From NCBI GenBank assembly GCA_964019695.1, contig OZ026517.1, forward strand, positions 70,142,665 to 70,206,664: DNA of 64,000 nt. Direction: 5' to 3'. The translations under genes and the position numbers were made by a program. Below, one piece after another: positions 23,443 to 35,512 of this stretch (the first letter of the stretch is position 1; each line of letters begins with the position of its first letter). The notes beneath the pieces are model-generated. The model searched no databases. It had not been told where the DNA came from and was given only the letters and a program-made list of their open reading frames with translations. The stretch comes from Loripinus fragilis (taxonomy: Eukaryota; Mollusca; Bivalvia; Lucinida; Lucinidae).

Positions 23443-26400
23443 CCTGCTCCCCCCCCCCCTAGGGAATTTTGCAGACATATCCTATCTTGAAGAAAATTTC
23501 AAGCCGCATCTTTTAAGAGATGTTTGCACTCTGTGCTCCGGGGCGTTAGTCTCTGACAGCCTGTTACATATGTTACTGTAACAAACTAAGGAAAAAATCA
23601 AAATGAAAGTTTGAGCAACAGAAAGAAGACATTAAACCATCTAATTATTCAAATTTCTGATGTAGTTTGCAAGATTGATGCCTAAGCTACATAAAAGCAG
23701 CATTTTTTAACAAAATTACAGCCTTCAATGGTGTTATATGCGTTACATAGATTAAATTTCCCTTTGAAAGTTGAAATTGTGACTAACATCATTCATTTTA
23801 CAGACGATTGTGCATTTTTATAAGTGTTTTTAATCTTAGTTTACTAAAATACTCATTTGACTAATAGAAAAAACAAAGTTTGCTTTTCTATCTCAAATAA
23901 ATTGTTTTATATGAGCTATTGAACAAGCCTACCCCCAACTTTAAGTATCCAATTCTGGTATCTATTATTGAAGAAAAATATATGAAAATATTTGGCGCTT
24001 GTGGATATCTTACATTTTTGGCACTGTCTTGCTAATGCAATAAAGAATCAGACATTTGCAAGTTTGACATCAGGATCAGAGCACTTATTAAAGTATGTCA
24101 CGTATGTTACATTGCATAATGAATGAGCTAGGAAATTTTCTTGGAAGTAAGAGATGATATTTCAGAAAAATACCGTTTTTCACATGTTTTCCTATTAATC
24201 TCTAGCCTCTGGTGCCTTGGTCTTAGTAATTACAGTCATTGCTGATAACAAGCCCTTGGAATTGTGTTACCTATGTTATATATTACCTTTTTAATCACAT
24301 ATTTCCTAATGCCTATAATATTAAATTATATAGACATATAGATAGAAAATAATAGTTCTCATTTAAATGACACAATTTAATAAATATTCCTATTAAATAA
24401 AATTATTCAAAAACAATCTTTATTCAAGTCACCCTCACAATGTCTATCATTGTGTCTGCTTCTATTGCAAAATAATCACCCATTTCATCACAACCAGTAG
24501 AATCATGGCATTGTATTAGGACTGCAAACTGAGTACAACCCTGTTCCTCTCCACCCCTTTGGGAATTGTGCAGATATATCCTACCTTAAAGAACAATTCA
24601 AGCTGCATCAAATAAGAGATGTTTGCACTCTATTAACTAGGGGGTTAGCCTGTAATGGTATGATACGTATGTTACCATATCAATTTAAGAATAAATGAAT
24701 TGACAGTCTGAGAAACAGAAAGAAGACATAAAACTATCTATCTATTTGAATTATTCATGTAGTTTGCATGCTGAATACCTTTGATACATATGAAAAGATT
24801 TTTTAACAAATATACAGCTTCCTATGGTGTTATATGTGTTACATTAATTAAGATTACTTTTTAAAATTGGTAATTGTGACAAACATCACTTATAAGCATT
24901 TCGTGTGATCCTCCTCTTTAGCCATCAAAAGACTTAATTTTCTTTGTATGTGTGGCCAGTGCCAGCGTCAAACAACTTGACTCAGTCAAACTTGAATCCT
25001 TAGTATTCTTCAAAAGCAGAAACAGCATGTCAGTGTCATGGGATCAAACACCTGATTAAATATGGGTTTAATGCCATTTCACATATATGCATACAATGGA
25101 GTATGACTCTGGTATATATCTCTTCCTGTGAAGTGGGAAGAGCAATCTAACTGCAGCTGCCTCTGCATCCATGCTAATCAAATGATAACTTTGCTCTGAT
25201 TTTGCAAAATCTATGTCTCAACCGTGTACCTCTAAGAATTCTTTAAGATTTCTGACATTGGTCAAACAGAAATTTGATAGGCTGCTTTTTTGCATCATTT
25301 GCCATGGAACCTATCCAGTCTTTTGGTGCTTAAGTCCTCAGGTCTTAGATCAATAGTATTTTGCTGCGCCCAAAGAACTTTATAAGTTTTCTTTAGTTAC
25401 AATGTTGACTCTTGATGGTTTTGGCAGACCGTCTGAAACAATTTTTGTTACACCTTGAAAGTTATCTGGTACATGTATAAGAGAAAGAATATGAAGTTGG
25501 ACATTGCCATCAATTATGTTTGCAGTTGGTTGTTTTTTGATGTCAGTACATTGAAGCATGTCTTAAAATAATGTAAAACCTATGATTTCTCAGTTTTTGC
25601 AGCCATATCATTAGCTGTTGCATTCAAAAGAAGGAAAGTGGACAATAGGTAGAATGGAATAACCAGTAGTTCTATATTATGCTCTATGGAAGATTTATAC
25701 AGAGTAAACAAGTTGATAAGGTGCCTCATGCCATGATCCATTGAAAACACTGAAATTGAAAACACTTGCCTCTGACTGTGTAATCAAAAAGGATGTCACG
25801 ACAATGCCCTTGCTCATTTATTATGACGAGTTATATATGTTACATCCTTTAATAAGCGCTCTTATCTTAGAAACTTAGTGAATCATTGAATTGAAAGGGT
25901 CTAATTTGGGCTCTGTTCATCCTGCATTTCATTGCTTTACCTGCTGTTATACATCTAGTTCGTTTATCTGAAGGAAAAGAGTTACCTCAGTTTCAGCACT
26001 TCAGAAGTACTAAGACCTCAATAAGTTTTTGAATGCTTGGGGAAAGATAATAAGTGCAGAGACATTATTAGATGAAAATATGTGGGTTGCATGTATGGAA
26101 AGGCTACATTTATAAAAGTTAACCAGCTAAGATATGATTATTTATCACAGAAATATCAAGGTACATCAGTCCAGGTACTCATAGCTCTTAATGGCATAGT
26201 TTTCCTCCTTGTAAAGCTTATGTCTTTCTCCTACTTGCAGAGTATCACTTGAAACACATACTCAAAGAGCCAACTATTAGGAATTCATATCAGTTTCAAA
26301 TGTTCCAAGCCATAAATGGCCAAATTGGAAAGTTGATAATGGCTCATCAATTTTGAGGATTGGTGGTAAAATTGAATAACAGTAAATGATTGAAATATTG

Positions 26401-28420
26401 TGTGATGATTCTACTAGTTGAAAGGAGGCGTGTGATAATAATGATTACCACAGAAACAGACAACGACAAACGTTTAACATGAGTGTTAAATCGATGAGAA
26501 ATAGTTTGGACCATTTCATTTATTGTATTTTCTTGTAAAAATGTAAAACTATCTTTTCTATTTGTGGCTCTATATTTAGCATTATATGCACAGTATTAGG
26601 AAATGTGTCCAAAAGGTCATTGATAACATCTGTAACACCAGTCCATGGACTTGATAATCAGAAATGAATATAATTTCTAGTGTTTTGGCACCAAAGACTT
26701 ATAAGTACACATTAAGTGTCCTGATCTTTAACTTAATGACATCTTGTAGATATATGAGCAAGACAGACTAAGAAAATGAAAAATATCCACACGCTTTAAT
26801 CGCTTTCATGTGTTTTAATTAAACAGTAATAACAAAATTCGCTTCTGTAAAACTGGGAGTAGGGCTGCGTATTAGCTCCTATAAGACAATATATTTTAGA
26901 TAGAAAAGCAAACTTGGTTTTTCCTATTCATCAATTGAGTATATGTTTGTAAAATCTAATAAAACAGTTTGAAACCAAGTCATAGTAGTTGTTTAACTAC
27001 ATGACGATAGCCAAGATTATAGCTTTTAAATTATAATTAGGTTCTTGTAACGCACATAACACCACAGTTAGCCGTATAAATGTTAAACAGCTTCCATATG
27101 TAGTAAAGACATCCAGTATAAAGGCTATAAGAATGTCAATTTATTAGATAATTTTAATGTCTTCTTTTGGTAGCCCAAACATTCAAATTTCTTATTCTCA
27201 AATTGATATAGTAAGGTATGTAACAAGCTGTTACAGGCTAACGCCCCGACTTACAGAGTGCAAACATTTCTTATTAAATGAACCTTGAATGGTTACATAA
27301 GATGTAATATGTCTGCAGAATTCCAAAGGAGATTAGGATGGAGCAGGCCCTTACCCATCTTGATGTCAAAATACTATTTGATGATTTTACTTATCACGCT
27401 AACATATGTAACCCTCTCTGATCTTTGAAACTTGTTGACAACTAGCAAATCTATAAGTCTTCATCATACGAGCCAGCTTAAAATCCCTAAACAATGTAAG
27501 ATATCCAGCAGCTGCGAGTTTTTTCACAATTTTAGCTCAAACTTTCAAACTACATTTCCTTTATTTGATATAGTAACGCATGTAACACGCTGTTTCAGAC
27601 TAACGCCCAAACATAGAGAGTGCAAACATCCCTTATTCGATGCAGCTTGAGTTGTACTATAAGAAGGAATATGTCTGCAAAATTCCCTCGAGAGATTAAA
27701 ACATTTTTAGGCATATCTTACGTAAAGACAATGAGCTTGCCCATTTATTACATCAGGTAACATATGTTACAGCCTCTGATATTAAAAATTTTGCAACAAA
27801 CTTGCAGATTTATGAGTCTTTTCATATAAGCAAATAAATCCCAAACAATGAAACACATTCATCAACTGCAAATATTTTTTAACTATTTTTACTTTAGTTT
27901 TGATACCAAACATTTCACCTTAACACTGGGTAGGGGTAGGGTTGTTTAATTGCTTATTTCAGAAAAAATATTTAAGCTAGGGAAACAAACTTTAATTTTT
28001 CTGTTAGCCTATTGCATAAGCTAGTCAGACATGGTTAAAAACATTTTGCAAAACACACAGAGAGATTGTGAATGTAAATGATGTTAGCCACACTTGCAAA
28101 TTTTAATGGGTTATCTGATTTATGTAACGCATATGACACCTTAGGAAGCCGCAATTTTGTTTAAATGGCTGTCATATGTAGTTAAGATATCCAGTATGCA
28201 GACTATATAAATGATTTTTAAAAATTAATATTTTAATGTCTTTAATTTGTAGCCCAAACTTTCAATTTACTTTTTCTTAGTTTGATTAAGTAACGTATGT
28301 TACAGGCTCTTACAGACTAACGCCCCGGAGCACAGAGTGCAAACATCTCTTAAAAGACTCGGCTTTCAATTCTCTACAAGATAGGATATGTCTGCAAAAT
28401 TCCCTAGGGGGGGGGGAGCG
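23443..28420. mobile_element. Long inverted repeat B with GTAAC/GTTAC dyads
   Basis: The terminal arms match in inverted orientation for at least ~520 bp: the left begins CTCCCCCCCCCCTAGGGAAT, and the right, in reverse complement, the same. Shared boxes are 'TTTTGCAGACATATCCTATC', GAGATGTTTGCACTCTGTGC and 'CCGGGGCGTTAGTCTG'. The module recurs in plus sense at ~24545 and in minus sense ending near 27690 and 27345, five in all. Each carries a 14 bp dyad close to GTAACATACGTTAC. Examples: 23563, 24097, 24662, 25830, 27211, 27399, 27573, 27757 (perfect GTAACATATGTTAC) and 28290. No coding sequence or known transposase. Non-autonomous foldback-type element is my inference. Confidence 0.8.
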
Positions 28421-28429
28421 AACCCATTC

Positions 28430-28520
28430 TCGGCCATCCGTCTATAAGTACTGTATAGCAAAACAAGGAACAAACACAAAACTCCTACACGCAATGAGAG
28501 CAACAATACACTATAAGATT
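28430..28520. repeat. SINE-like repeat C, copy 4, second half
   Basis: 'AGCAAAACAAGGAACAAACA' and CAATGAGAGCAACAATACAC correspond to the distal part of copy 1 (about 9890-9950), so copy 4 is split by inverted repeat B. Confidence 0.5.
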
Positions 28521-30079
28521 AACTGGTCGTAGTGTGCACGACCCGTGGTGAACGTATATCTTAGAAACAGCATTTTAAAGTTAAATCAGTTTTTACTGAT
28601 CTAACTGCGCCGAGACCGAAGAAAGCGAGCGCATCATTGGGGATATGTTGTAGTTACGGTTCACATACATTTCGCCTGATATTCGTATTAGTTTTATTTC
28701 TTGCTTTGACTAGTTGAGAAAGGGATAGTTTGAATTTGGGAGTGAAAGAATTTTAAGATATTCTAGTATAAGGGTCCAAAATATCATATATGAGTTTAAA
28801 ATCATGATATATGAGTTAATTTCAGCTAAAGAGACTTGGAGGGTGGGTATTTCTACAAATTGAAATGAAATGCGAAACAAAGGTTACATCAAACAGCACT
28901 GGTACAAATGCAAAATAATTTCGTAGAAATGTTCCCCATAATGCTCTTAACAAAATTGCCTAAATGATTTTGCTCCGACAAACAAGCTGGCTGCCAGAAC
29001 TGTGGATAAGAAATATCTTAAAATGCCATATTCTCTTGAGCCATTGGTCCCAATTCAAAAATACATCACGCAAAGGTTTATTATAAAGTCATCTGGTAAA
29101 ATTTCTCAGCTGACTACCAGAGTTAAAACAAGAACACCACTTTACACAGCTTCAGATTCTTGGCTATTGTTCAAGATTCAAAATCATAATAATATACCAG
29201 TGTTAAGGATAAGTATGAAAACTTTGATCAAAATACATATATAACATGCCGTTCAAAGTTATGAGCATTTTCACTAAAATACCTCGACCGGCCTCAATGA
29301 TGCTAGGCAAAGCGTCGTCACCGTTTTGCATACATGTGTCTGAACAATGTTAAAATTAATAGTAAGAAATAATTATGCAAAATTTGATCGAAATATACCG
29401 TGTGGTTTAAGATTTATAAGCATTTATACTAACTGACCATTACCCGCCTGACTGATGCTCGGCATAACCTTGTCCGCCAAACGAAACTTTTACGCAAGCC
29501 AGTGTTTGGACAATGTTGAAATGTTTACGTATGCAAAATTTGATCAAACGAGTATACCATCTGGTTATAAAGTTATGAGCATTCAACAACGACAGAATCA
29601 CCGCCAAAGAATGGACAGCAGCGAAAGCTACTGGTTGCTTAAATGCGTTATGGCGCCAAATCTTTGCTCTGGATTCTGCTGGGTTTCTTTTGAAACACAA
29701 ACGTGTTAAGCTCGTAAAGAGGATTTCTCATTTATGCAAAACATTACCACAGAGGAACAAACTATCAATGATTTGGTGAAACAAAGAAAATGGCTCACAG
29801 AGAGTTAGAACTAAAGAGCACCTCAAGTTGAGCCACGGTGGGCTCAGCTGAAAACAAGCATAAGGGGCCAGCATAAAGACGAAAGCTTCTGAGACTGAGG
29901 TCTGCTCCATCGTGATGCAATTAAAGTAGAAACCAGAGCTAAACCATGATTTGGTTTTCACCAGGCATACTGACTGTCGCAATGTATTAAATTGCTGACC
30001 TCCAATGCAGTGGCAATACAGTTTCAATAAATAGACTACCTTCCACTGTTTCTGGCGAACAAGCAAGGTACTGGCCAGC
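28521..30079. repeat. Three-unit degenerate tandem repeat and unassigned flanks
   Basis: Within 29140-29600, three ~150 bp units share 'GCAAAATTTGATCRAA', TATACC..., 'AAGTTATGAGCATT' and 'CTGATGCTCGGCATAACC'-like text. The flanks (28521-29140 and 29600-30079) show no recognisable gene. Confidence 0.5.
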
Positions 30080-31060
30080 CCAGCTTACCTTGATTGTGAT
30101 TGACTTGTGATAACGAAAAAAGTACTCACCTAAAACACATTTACCACATGACACTCTGCCATCCAAAGATGCAACCACACACCAAATTTGGGACCCCTAG
30201 CTCAAATAATGTAGGTGATATGCTCAGGACACAATTATTCTATAAACTAGGTCAGAGGTCAAGGTTACAATGACCCAAAAATTGTATTCGACATTCTGCC
30301 ATCCCAAGATGCATCGACTCATCTAATTTGGAATTCCTACCTCAAAGAATATAGAAGTTTTGCACCAGACTTGATGCCGACTCTAGAACCTAGGTCAGAG
30401 GTTAAGGTCACAGTGACCGTAAAATGGAACGTGACAATCTGCCATTTCAAGATGCATTCACACACCAAATTGCCATCCAAGATGCATTTACACACCAAAT
30501 TTGGAATTCCTACCTTACAGAATGTAAGAGATGTGCTCCAGACAAGAATTCTTAAAATTAGGTCAAAGGTCAAAGTCACAGTGACTCGAATATGGTACGT
30601 GACACTCTGCCATCCCAAGACGCATTTCCACACCAAATTTAGAATTCCTACCTCAAAGAATATAGGAGATATGCACCAGACTCAAAGCAGTTTCTAGAAA
30701 CTAGGTCAGAGGTAAAGGTCAATGTCACAGGGACCCAAGGATGGTGCGGGACACTTTGTCATCCCAAGATGCATCAACATACCAAATTTGGGATCCTTAC
30801 CTCAAATAATATAGGAGATATGCTCCGGACACGATTATTATAGAAACTAGGTCAGATGTCAAGGTCAGGGTCACAGTGACCTGAACATGTTACGAGACAC
30901 TTTGCTGTCTCAATATGCATCCACACACCAATTTGGAATTCCTACCTCAAAGAATATAGGAGATATGCACTGGACAGGAAGCGGGACGGACGGACAGACG
31001 GACGGAGGAGCGGACAAAGCAATTACTATATGCCTCCCACAGTTCCTTTGGGGGCATAAA
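30080..31060. repeat. Tandem array, ~145 bp unit, 6 copies, GGAC-repeat end
   Basis: The units carry 'CTCTGCCATCCCAAGATGCA', 'ACACACCAAATTTGGAATTC', CTACCTCAAAGAATATAGGA and 'ACTAGGTCAGAGGTCAAGG' with CACAGTGACC. The 'CTGCCATC' box recurs near 30150, 30292, 30433, 30602, 30750 and 30895. One unit has an extra ~40 bp internal duplication at 30470. The array ends in a (GGAC)n tract at 30984-31010, a layout widespread in bivalves. The open frames are repeat artefacts. Confidence 0.85.
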
Positions 31061-31264
31061 AACAGTTTTGTTCAAAAAGCTGAGCTCATGATTGCCGCAA
31101 ACCCAGTGTGTATATACAGTACATCATTGTATAAAGCCTGAATCGCCGTCCGACGGTCGGTGTGTTATTGCAATTTTTGCATCTAAATGAATGTTGAGAT
31201 GTTCCCTAAAATTTAATCCGCAGTCAGTTATCCGCTATCAGCAGTTCACTTTGTGGGTAAAAAA

Positions 31265-33322
31265 GTCTAATAGCTAACAGAGTTAAGCAGACATTACAAG
31301 ACATAATTCATGAAAATCAGAAAGGATTTATAGCAGGGCGATTTATAGGTGAAAAATTAAAATTAATTTATGACGTTTTATTTGAAACAAAACAGCAAAA
31401 TATACCAGGTCTAATTCTTTCTATAGATTTTGAAAAAAACATTCGACACAGTTTCTTGGAAATTTACCTCAAAAACATTAGATTATTTTAATTTTGGCGA
31501 ATCAATAAAAATGGATACACATTTTCCAGAAAGGAGCAGAAACAAGTATTTAACAGAATGGTTTTATGTCTGAATTCTATCTTCTAAAACGTGGCTGTAG
31601 ACAAGCTGACCCACTGTCACCATATATATTTCTTTTATGTGCTGAAGTTCTTGGACAAATGTTAAGAAAAATATCAATATTAAGGGATAGTCATAAACAA
31701 TAAAGAAATGAAAATAAGTCAATATGCTGATGACACACAAATACTTCTTGATGGTACAGAACGATCACTGAGAGAAAGCCTTCAAAAATTGTCAAAATTC
31801 TATAAATTATAAGGATTAAAAATAAATGAAGAAAAAACCAGAGCGATAAGGATAGGTGCAAAAAGTAATTCAACTGATTAGCTATGCAACGATTATAAAT
31901 TAGACTGGACTCAGGGGCCAGTAAAGATACTAGGGGCTACTTTTACAACTAATGTTTATGATATATGGACTCTTAATTTATTGGAAATTTTGAACAAAGT
32001 AAAATCAATGTTAAAGCAATGGTCAAAACGAAAACTTACTCTTTTTGGACGTATAACTATCATAAAGTCACTGGCGTTATCAAAGTTTGTATCATTGTTT
32101 GTGTCATTACCGAATTTGCTTGCAAAGCTTATCAAGGAACTAGAAGTTATTTTTTTCAATTTTTTATGGAATGCAGGTCCTGATAGAATAGCTAGAAAAG
32201 GTGCTACTAAAATTTATCTTCGGGTGGATTAAGAATGCCCCATATATATTCTTTCATTAAGGCTTTAAAAATATCTTGGTTTAGGAGAGTAATCCAACAA
32301 GCAAATAATACAACCTGGCACATTCTCAACCCAATTGATTTTGATAAAGTTTTATCGTTAGGAGGAGAATATGCAAGGAGCTTAGCTTTAAATCTAAGAA
32401 ACCAATTTTGGAAAAACGTTTTGATCAGTTGGGCTGACTTCTGTGGAGGAGTAAAACCAGAAGAAATTAAATCTGTGCTCAGTGCACCATTATGGTTTAA
32501 TTTACACCTAAGAAATGGAAACAATTTGTATGTGAAAAACTGGGATAATAAAGGAATAAAAACCATGGGTGATATTTTAGATAACAACGGTAATTTCTAC
32601 ACTTTTGATGCGTTAAAAGAGATATATGGAGTAAGGGGTACTTTTTTAAACTATGAAAACATTTTACACAAAATACCAAACCAGTGGAAAAATATAATAA
32701 ACAAAAACAGAGTATTCATATACCAAAATAGGTATAATATTACTTGCAATGTATTTGTGGCATACTTATTAAAAAGACAAAAAAAGGAATTAGAAGATTC
32801 TATGACATATTAGCCCATGTTGACGAAATGAATGTAACACATAGGTGGGGAAACCAATTTGGAGACATGAGCGATAGAGAATGGAAGTTGTATAATTATT
32901 CGATTAAAGACATAAAAGAAGTAAAACTAGCTGATTTTCAATATAAAATTAACAATAGAATTTTAGTGACAAACTCCTTTTTATTCAAAATCAAGAAGAT
33001 AAATAATAATGGATGTTCTTACTGTAATGAACATAGTGAAACTATAGAGCACTTGTTTTTAAATTGCACTAAAGTTAAAGACTTTTGGAACAGCCACCAG
33101 GATTGGTTAAGCAACAACTGCAATATAATTTTGCATTTAGAAGAAAAGTCTCTTATATTCTCATCACAAAAACCCAAAAGGATAGAAAATTATATTCTTT
33201 GTCTAGCAAAATATTATATATATAAGAACAAGTTTACAAGAAATACCTTAAGTATTCAAAATTTTATGTCATTACTTAAAAATAAATTTATTAGTGCAAA
33301 AATACATTGCAAGTATATATAA
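31265..33322 (+). pseudogene. L1/Tx1-type LINE reverse transcriptase, 5'-truncated
   Basis: Conceptual translation across several frames gives an L1/Tx1-type reverse transcriptase. It starts at 'LIANRVKQTL' and runs through QKGFIAGRF, 'LSIDFEK', GCRQADPLSPY and the catalytic QYADDTQ (about 31720-31740). A thumb/connection region follows, then a C-terminal zinc-knuckle-like C-x2-C-x8-H-x4-C (first Cys at 33013) ending ...LNC..VKDFW. The best open pieces are 31981-32232, 32235-32813 and 32744-33322. At least one stop (near 31809) and several frameshifts break it. The endonuclease and ORF1 are missing, the usual result of 5' truncation during target-primed reverse transcription. The frame ends at 33322 and is followed by about 100 bp of probable 3' UTR. 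Motif order and the YADD box make the class secure; the clade is my reading of motif style. It is not capable of movement. Confidence 0.88.
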
Positions 33323-34236
33323 CTGGTTTGCAAAGTTTATGACCAAATGGTCAAAATTATATAACTATTTTACTAATACTTAGTATGTAGGCTGCGCCCC
33401 TGACAAAATATAGAAAGACAAAAGATAGAAGATACCAGATGCAAACAACAACATTACAACTGAACACATGGGCATTCACTTTGTTACAGAAATGTGTGTG
33501 TATGTTGTTGTTGTTTTAGTTTTTTTCATTACATACTCTTGATTCAGAGATTTCCAACAACAATGTTCACACGGTTATTTATGTTAATCTGCCATACATA
33601 CATGTACGTTAGTACTCCCAGAATAAATTGATTGTTTTCTTGTAATATCCAAACAGAATGTTTTATAATTATATATATCTAAAATTCTTCTCCCCTTCTT
33701 TCTTCCTTTCTTTCCTTTCTACTAACTAGTTAAGTGCTGAGAAAAGAATGTTAATTTATATTAGAGCAAAATAGCTTTGCAATAGAAGCAGATAGTATGT
33801 AGTATGTGAAAATTTTGATTATGTTGTAAATATAAAAATACTATATGATAATATAGAATTATAAAAAAATTAAAGTTCTTCATTACGGTCGCTTATACTA
33901 TTTTTCAGGCCCACGCTATGTATGTTACCTTCAAAATAGCATTAAACATTCAAGTTAATGTCTCTAACAAGGCCTGTTTATACTTATTTGCATGCTGGCA
34001 CAGATTTATGTACTTCTTTTAACAAGGTCTACCTATTTTAAGTATTCATTTAATAAATGCCTTGAGCTTAAACTGTTATGTGCGTTACCAAATGATACAT
34101 AAGTTATTCTGAGTATCTGTTTAGCAGTTGTTGACTATATATGTATAAAGTCTCTCAGAGAATTTAGAAAATTGATAAGGCAGAAATAAATTGAAGTTCC
34201 TTATTAATTAATGGTGACTTAAACGAATATTATAAT
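33323..34236. other. LINE 3' flank and unassigned AT-rich sequence
   Basis: About 100 bp after the L1/Tx1 frame is likely its 3' UTR. The rest is AT-rich with a CT-rich stretch (33690-33720) and two dyad-like sites (GCTATGTATGTTAC at 33915, GTTATGTGCGTTAC at 34075) resembling those of repeat B. No gene. Confidence 0.4.
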
Positions 34237-34775
34237 GTGATCTATCAACCTTTGCTGTTTGCTCACATAAACAGTAGATACCTTGCGTTCAAATTGGAAG
34301 TTCTGAAAGAGAGTCACTGTGAAACAGCTCAGTTCTGTGCAAGGTATATGGATATAATTCAGATGGTGTTGACACTGATTAGGGCTTCAAGGAAAACAAC
34401 TTTGAATTGCATGTCAGTTCTATCTGTATGCCTTGTTCCCAATGTTCATTGCAAACGATTACAACAACTAGGCACAATATGTACCTGTTTAACTGATTAC
34501 ACTCATAAATTTGTCTGATACACATTGCAGATGCAAAGAACTTCTCAAACAAAATGGGTTTAGTGTGTCACAACTATTGGTTCTTTGCATGAGAAATAAT
34601 TTTGGCATAACTATCAGGCAAACAATAAAGAGGTATTATAGGCTTCAGCAACTAGAACTACGCTTCGTACTACAGATTGAATGTTGTATTACTCATCACA
34701 TCAGAGCTCAATGTATTGAAACAACTCTTCAATACACTGAAATGAATTATTGGTTTTGCTCAGATGCAAAGTAGA
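34237..34775 (+). pseudogene. Decayed coding relic of an unnamed repeated invertebrate family
   Basis: Two open pieces (34237-34518 and 34511-34774) read best as one protein with at least two frameshifts and two stops. The sense runs 'CARYMDIIQMVLTLIRASR', then NNFELHVSSI in the +1 frame, ALFPMFIANDYNN, QYVPVYL-like text, then SDTHCRCKELLKQNGFSVS, ITIRQTIKR and 'ITHHIRAQCIETTL'. From memory this motif order recurs in many unannotated multicopy proteins of bivalves and cnidarians, always near transposon-like sequence. I cannot give a trustworthy name or activity. Continuity of meaning across frames is the main argument that it was once coding. Confidence 0.4.
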
Positions 34776-35091
34776 ACGAGTACTAGAGGCAGTTTCAGGC
34801 TTCACCAATCGTTTTAGTTCTAGTTTTTAAGACAATGAACTGTCCTTTTTGTCTTTCGGTCTTCCTGGCAAAGCTAGGAATCTTATTTAGGCTGATGCCA
34901 TTTGCAGCAAGGCTGTTGCAGACTTCATGGACGTACTTCTAGTTAAAAAATTTGTCTTTCACAAGCTCATAAAATGCTACAAGCTAATAAAGTTTAGAGG
35001 CTTGCGAGGTCAAGCAAGAAGAAATTGTCAGCCAGATGAGAGCTTAAAGGAGCGACTTTGGTTAGCATGACCTTCTTTCTATTGGACATAA

Positions 35092-35512
35092 TGTTAAGTA
35101 AGTAAGTAAGTAACGACTTTATTTACTGAGGGTAACCCAATTGACGAATCAATCTTCCTTGGGGCCCTCAAACATAAGGAAATACATATATCAACAATAA
35201 AGAACACCCACACCCTACACACATATACATAAGGGCCATGACGTGAGAAAACCTAGCTTCGGGGTTTCGTACAAAGTGATATTCAAACCAACCTGGTCCA
35301 CTACATAGGCTAGCTAGAACATTAAAATTTCACTCGTAGCAAGTCTATGTATTGGAATTTTCAATAAGCGAATAACAAAGATGCTGATCGGACTGCGCCG
35401 AAGCGCAGGCTGGTCTGCGCCTTTGTTGTTTGCAAACCCCCGAAGACAGGTTTTCTCGCGTCGATGCCCTATAATAAAACAACAATGAATACTAAATGAC
35501 CCTCTAGCTACA
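35092..35512 (-). mobile_element. 3' UTR and TTAC-repeat tail of the CR1-like LINE
   Basis: Downstream of the RT frame on the minus strand the sequence continues to a short tandem tail at 35092-35115, read as (TTAC)n on the minus strand and (GTAA)n on the plus strand. CR1/L2-type LINEs typically end in such microsatellites rather than poly-A. A 239 bp inverted-repeat element (35232-35470) is inserted in this UTR. Confidence 0.6.
35232..35470. mobile_element. Inverted-repeat MITE family M, copy 2
   Basis: It starts AGGGCCATGACGTGAGAAAA and ends, in reverse complement, AGGGCATCGACGCGAGAAAA. ATA flanks both sides. It is inserted in the 3' UTR of the CR1-like LINE, so it is younger than that LINE copy. 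Confidence 0.85.

Noticed and set aside
29728..30178. Overlapping minus-strand frames of 112 and 63 codons
   Set aside because: No domain is recognised and the reading shifts between frames; this could be decayed repeat coding sequence, but the evidence is too thin to list.
30337..30697. Open frames on both strands with repeated His/Thr/Lys words
   Set aside because: They follow the ~145 bp tandem array and are not conserved coding sequence.
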